Below are positions 60,974-64,000 of a DNA stretch of 64,000 bases, in pieces. A model generated the notes under the pieces. It did not search any database. It was not told where the DNA came from and saw only the letters and a program-made list of their open reading frames with translations. Source of the stretch: Streptomyces sp. HUAS YS2 (GTDB taxonomy: Bacteria > Actinomycetota > Actinomycetes > Streptomycetales > Streptomycetaceae); NCBI RefSeq assembly GCF_033343995.1, contig NZ_CP137573.1, positions 4,497,001-4,561,000 of the forward strand. Reading direction: 5' to 3'. Position numbers and translations under genes: made by a program. Position 1 is the first letter of the stretch, and every line of letters begins with the position of its first letter.

Positions 60974-61825
60974 ATGACTGACCAGTACGTCCTCACGCTC
61001 TCCTGCCCGGACAAAAAGGGCATCGTGCACGCCGTGTCGAGCTACCTGTTCATCACCGGATGCAACATCGAGGACAGTCAGCAGTTCGGAGACCGTGACA
61101 CGGGTCTCTTCTTCATGCGGGTCCACTTCTCCGCCGAGGATCCGGTCACCGTGGAGAAGCTGCGGGCGAGCTTCGCCGCGGTGGGCGACTCGTACACGAT
61201 GGACTGGCAGATCCACCGGGCCGACGAGCGGATGCGCGTCGTGCTGATGGTGTCGAAGTTCGGCCACTGCCTGAACGACCTGCTGTTCCGCTCGTCCACC
61301 GGCGCGCTGCCGGTGGAGATCGTCGCGGTGGTGTCGAACCACACGGACTTCGCGGAGCTGGTGGGCTCGTACAACATCCCGTTCCGGCACATCCCGGTGA
61401 CGAAGGAGAACAAGCCGGAGGCGGAGGCGGAACTGCTCGCGCTGGTGCGCGAGGAGAACGTCGAGCTGGTCGTGCTGGCCCGCTACATGCAGGTGCTCTC
61501 GGACGACCTGTGCAAGCAGCTGTCGGGCCGGATCATCAACATCCACCACTCGTTCCTGCCGAGCTTCAAGGGCGCGAAGCCCTACCACCAGGCGCACGCG
61601 CGTGGCGTGAAACTGATCGGTGCGACGGCGCACTACGTGACGGCCGACCTGGACGAGGGCCCGATCATCGAGCAGGAGGTCGAGCGGGTCGGCCACCAGG
61701 TCACCCCGGACCAGTTGGTCGCCATCGGCCGCGACGTGGAGTGCCAGGCGCTGGCGCGGGCGGTCAAGTGGCACTCGGAGCGACGGATTCTCCTGAACGG
61801 GCGCCGGACGGTCGTGTTCGCGTAG
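60974..61825 (+). CDS. purU: Formyltetrahydrofolate deformylase
   Basis: 283 aa enzyme hydrolysing 10-formyl-THF to formate and THF, balancing one-carbon units. The N-terminal ACT domain (VLTLSCPDKKGIVHAVSSYLF) is followed by a formyltransferase domain with IVAVVSNHTD, RYMQVLSDDLC, and the catalytic NIHHSFLPSFKGAKPY with His and the downstream Asp in TADLDEGPII. Length full. ATG 60974 has GGGAG 9 nt upstream; ATG 60968 is two codons earlier. Confidence 0.95.
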   Translation: MTDQYVLTLSCPDKKGIVHAVSSYLFITGCNIEDSQQFGDRDTGLFFMRVHFSAEDPVTVEKLRASFAAVGDSYTMDWQIHRADERMRVVLMVSKFGHCLNDLLFRSSTGALPVEIVAVVSNHTDFAELVGSYNIPFRHIPVTKENKPEAEAELLALVREENVELVVLARYMQVLSDDLCKQLSGRIINIHHSFLPSFKGAKPYHQAHARGVKLIGATAHYVTADLDEGPIIEQEVERVGHQVTPDQLVAIGRDVECQALARAVKWHSERRILLNGRRTVVFA

Positions 61826-61883
61826 GGGCGCTCCGCCGCGGTCGTGCGTCCCGCCGGGCGGGACGCACAACGGGGCGTAGGGG

Positions 61884-63191
61884 CTACAGCCGGCTCAGGC
61901 CGGCCGCTGCCGAGAGGACGTCGTGGATGGCTTCGCGGTCGCCGTCCTGGCCCGCCGCGGCCTCCTCGGGGGAGATGTGGCCGGCCATCAGGCGGCAGAA
62001 CTCGACGCCGTCCATCGCGACCTGGGCCACCGAGCGGTCCGCCGTGCCCAGGGCCGCGGGCGAGTCCAGGGCGATGTACCAGTGGCCGCCGCCCGAGCCC
62101 TCGATCTCCAGGTGCAGCGAGCGGCCGGGGGAGCCCGCCGCGACCAGATGGCGCGCCGGGGACGCGAGCCCCGCGCGGCGGCGGTCCGCCAGGGCGGCCG
62201 GCAGCAGCCGGGCGGCCAGGTCGATCATGCCGCGCAGATGCGCCCCGCTGGGCGGCGCGTACGGGTAGTCCACCGCGCTCGCGATGTCGTCCGCGTGCAG
62301 CCAGCACTCGAAGGCCCGGTCGAGCAGCGCGTCCCGCAGCGGCAGCGCGAAGTCCCCGTACGTCACCGTCAGGTCCGCCACGCCCCGCCCGGCGAACGAC
62401 ACCGTCCGCACCAGCGTGTGGCTCTGGTCCCGCCAGGGGACCCGGATCTTCCGGGTCGCCGGCCAGTCCCCGTCCTGCCAGAACGCCTCCGTGCGCTCGG
62501 TCGGCGAGGCGCCGGCCGTCCCGGCCAGGGCTCCCAGCGGGTCGTCGAGGCCGAGCGCACGGGCGACCAGGCCGTCCACGGCCATCAGATGCCCGATCAC
62601 CCCGGCGACCGTCGTCCGCCGGGTCACCTGCTGCTCGCCCTCGAACCACTTCAGCCGGACCGGCGCGTGCCACTCCGAGTCCCCGATGTCCCGCAGCAGC
62701 GCGTCGAGCCGCGCGGTCTCCGCGTCGTACGACGCCGCCCAGTCGGGCACCGGGATGCGGGCCGGCCGACGGCCCAGGCAGCTCTCCAGGACCCGGGACC
62801 GCAGCAGCGGGTCCAGGTCCAGGTCGCGGTCCTCGTGCAGCAGCGCCACCGCGTCCCGCAGCCGCAGCGCCTCCTCCGCGCACGGCGCGCACGACGTGAG
62901 GTGGTCCTCCAGCGCTCGGGTCTCCTCCGCCGAGCACGCCGAGAGCGCCCACGCGCCGAGCAGCGACTTCAGCACGCCGTGGGGCAGCACGAGCGGCGCC
63001 GCCGCCGACTCCTCGGCCGGCTGCGGCGAATCGGCGGGCCGCGACGTGAGGTCCGCGTGGTCGTCGGCCGCCCACCGGGGTCCCGGTATGCGCGGGACGC
63101 GGGCCACCTCCTCGGGCCCGTCCGGCCCGTCCGGGCCCTTCGGCTCGTCCGGCTCGTCGGGACCCCCGGGCCCGTTCCAGGGCCGGGTCAC
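61884..63191 (-). CDS. Anti-sigma-like protein with zinc-finger and maleylpyruvate-isomerase-like domain
   Basis: 435 aa. Pro/Asp-rich N terminus, then a ZAS-like zinc finger (ACSAEETRALEDHLTSCAPCAEEA, i.e. H-x3-C-x2-C) at about residues 85-108. Next comes an MDMPI_N/DinB-like helical domain (RTTVAGVIGHLMAVDGLVARAL, HADDIASAVDYPYAP) and a C-terminal SCP2-like lipid-binding part. GTG 63191 overlaps the sigma stop (GTGA), so it is coupled to and probably inhibits the ECF sigma factor. No membrane helix, so it would act in the cytoplasm, perhaps sensing thiol or metal state. Confidence 0.83.
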   Translation of the reverse strand: MTRPWNGPGGPDEPDEPKGPDGPDGPEEVARVPRIPGPRWAADDHADLTSRPADSPQPAEESAAAPLVLPHGVLKSLLGAWALSACSAEETRALEDHLTSCAPCAEEALRLRDAVALLHEDRDLDLDPLLRSRVLESCLGRRPARIPVPDWAASYDAETARLDALLRDIGDSEWHAPVRLKWFEGEQQVTRRTTVAGVIGHLMAVDGLVARALGLDDPLGALAGTAGASPTERTEAFWQDGDWPATRKIRVPWRDQSHTLVRTVSFAGRGVADLTVTYGDFALPLRDALLDRAFECWLHADDIASAVDYPYAPPSGAHLRGMIDLAARLLPAALADRRRAGLASPARHLVAAGSPGRSLHLEIEGSGGGHWYIALDSPAALGTADRSVAQVAMDGVEFCRLMAGHISPEEAAAGQDGDREAIHDVLSAAAGLSRL

Positions 63192-63760
63192 AGCGCACGT
63201 CCGTAGCCCGGCGGGCCCGGCGGCCCGCCGTTCGCCGTCGACAGCAGCTGCAGCCCGAGCCGCAGCCGCCGGCGCGCCTCCTCCTCGGTCACCCCGAGGT
63301 CCGCCGCCGTCTGCCGGTAGTCGCGACGCCGGCGGTACGCGAGGTCCAGCGCGGCCCGCAGCGGGGCGGGCATGGAGGTGACGATGTAGTCGGCCCGGGC
63401 GGCGGCCGACGCCCGGAGCACCTTCTGCTCCAGCTCCTCCGCGGACCCCTCGCCGGACTCCGCGAGCGCCGCCGCCTCCACCTGCCGCAGCCGCTGCACC
63501 GCCTGGCGGCGGGTCAGATACGCGACCCAGGCCCGCAGGTTCCCCTGCTTCGGGTCGTACGCGTCGGGGTTCTCCCAGACGTAGCCGAACACCTCGCGGG
63601 TGATCCGGTCGGCCGCGTCGTCGTCGTCGAGCACCCGGTGGGCGAGGTTGTGGACGAGGGAGGCGTAGCGGTCGTACAGCTCGCCGAGGGCAGCCGCCTC
63701 GCCGCGGGCCAGTCGCTGCTGCATCCGGCGGTCCCAGCGCGGTGGTGTGTCCTTCGCCAT
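63188..63760 (-). CDS. ECF-type RNA polymerase sigma factor
   Basis: 190 aa. Region 2 (ALGELYDRYASLVHNLAHRVL, ADRITREVFGYVWENPDAYDP) and region 4 (APLRAALDLAYRRRRDYRQTAADLGVTEEEARRRLRLGLQLL). The C-terminal tail is Gly/Pro-rich. ATG 63760 has GGGAGGG upstream. It is coupled to the following anti-sigma-like gene. I recall the same pair next to purU in S. coelicolor (SCO4408/4409). Confidence 0.88.
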   Translation of the reverse strand: MAKDTPPRWDRRMQQRLARGEAAALGELYDRYASLVHNLAHRVLDDDDAADRITREVFGYVWENPDAYDPKQGNLRAWVAYLTRRQAVQRLRQVEAAALAESGEGSAEELEQKVLRASAAARADYIVTSMPAPLRAALDLAYRRRRDYRQTAADLGVTEEEARRRLRLGLQLLSTANGGPPGPPGYGRAL

Positions 63761-63982
63761 ATGAGCCCTCCCGGCAGCCCTCCCGACCCGACTGTCCCTC
63801 GAATGTAATGCGCGCCGCCGACCTGCACTCCCCTTTGGGGCAAGTGCGCCCCCGCCCTGTGGAGCGATGGTAAGGAAAGCGTCAGACTGCGCCGAAGGAG
63901 TTTCGGCCCGGCGGAACGGGGCAGCGGGAGGGCACAGGAAGGGCATCCTCCGCTTGCCTTCACCTCTGGAAAGGTCCCCACC

Positions 63983-64000
63983 GTGACGCTCAAGGTCGAC
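63983..64000 (+). CDS. Start of a further gene (truncated by window)
   Basis: GTG 63983 begins a frame (MTLKVD...) preceded by GGAAAGG 10 nt upstream, divergent from the sigma factor. Only six codons are visible, so no function can be given. The stretch 63761-63982 holds the two divergent promoters and no recognised site. Confidence 0.4.

Overview
The window is a 64 kb stretch of a high-GC actinobacterial chromosome, almost certainly Streptomyces. Codon third positions are nearly all G or C, GTG starts and 4-base start/stop overlaps are frequent, and the gene families (DmdR1-type regulator, SSI protease inhibitor, NsdA-like regulator, SgcJ/EcaC protein, SCO4402-family protein) are typical of that genus. 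The housekeeping order serC ... citrate synthase/pdxH ... SIS protein/dmdR1 ... SCO4402-family/purU ... anti-sigma/sigma matches, from memory, the S. coelicolor core around SCO4366 to SCO4409. I see no rRNA, tRNA, CRISPR array, transposase or prophage. Statements about families and synteny are recognised by eye, not searched.

Layout. 1-2.3 kb: a partial secreted ricin-type lectin and a secreted propeller-like protein. 1.6-4.2 kb: TetR gene divergent from a DrrAB-type ABC exporter. 4.3-9.1 kb: serC, a large FAD/Fe-S oxidoreductase, and a LysR gene. 9.2-11.7 kb: EamA transporter, VOC protein with divergent TetR, and DUF1272. 11.7-22.1 kb: one long catabolic operon (TIGR03084, AtuA, two acyl-CoA carboxylase subunits, acyl-CoA dehydrogenase, AMP-ligase, LiuC/AtuE-like hydratase, TetR) for branched acyl-CoAs. 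22.2-26.9 kb: a propeller-like protein, a Cys-rich small protein, a leader peptide with a 2OG oxygenase, citrate synthase, and pdxH. 26.9-30.5 kb: an HxlR-redoxin fusion divergent from an ABC exporter. 30.5-32.3 kb: DUF3995-sigma-SRPBCC operon behind a long structured leader. 32.3-38.7 kb: LRV-repeat protein, PAS-PAS-GAF protein, SIS protein/dmdR1, and an FAD monooxygenase with TetR. 39.2-52 kb: accessory-like genes (hydrolase with LexA-type box, GNATs, APH, XRE/DUF2975, MFS, Imm53, SoxR-box ecaC-like gene, SUKH, HxlR, imine-reductase-like gene, SSI, phospholipase A2). 52.3-64 kb: an ABC exporter, a PrimPol-N protein, an NsdA-like regulator, a TQ-repeat membrane protein, a substrate-binding lipoprotein, SCO4402-family protein, purU, and an anti-sigma/sigma pair.

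Regulatory logic recurs. Several divergent or autoregulated modules carry paired palindromes in the intergenic DNA (DrrAB/TetR, VOC/TetR, FAD monooxygenase/TetR, HxlR-redoxin/ABC, XRE/DUF2975). Recognisable global boxes also occur: a SoxR-type box, a LexA-type box and a DasR-type dre.

The most noteworthy items are three. First, a ~300-nt leader before the DUF3995-sigma-SRPBCC operon has a sharp promoter, a 12-codon upstream ORF with a 15-nt anti-16S Shine-Dalgarno match, mutually exclusive stems and a three-way junction, which is the architecture of a ribosome-controlled attenuator. Second, a ~250-bp palindromic element sits exactly between the Shine-Dalgarno and the ATG of atuA and interrupts what reads as an ancestral TGATG coupling. 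Third, an HxlR regulator fused to a peroxiredoxin-like domain faces a permease-ATPase-permease exporter across two 27-bp dyads. Two more palindromic intergenic elements of different sequence lie at 44.4 and 58.9 kb.
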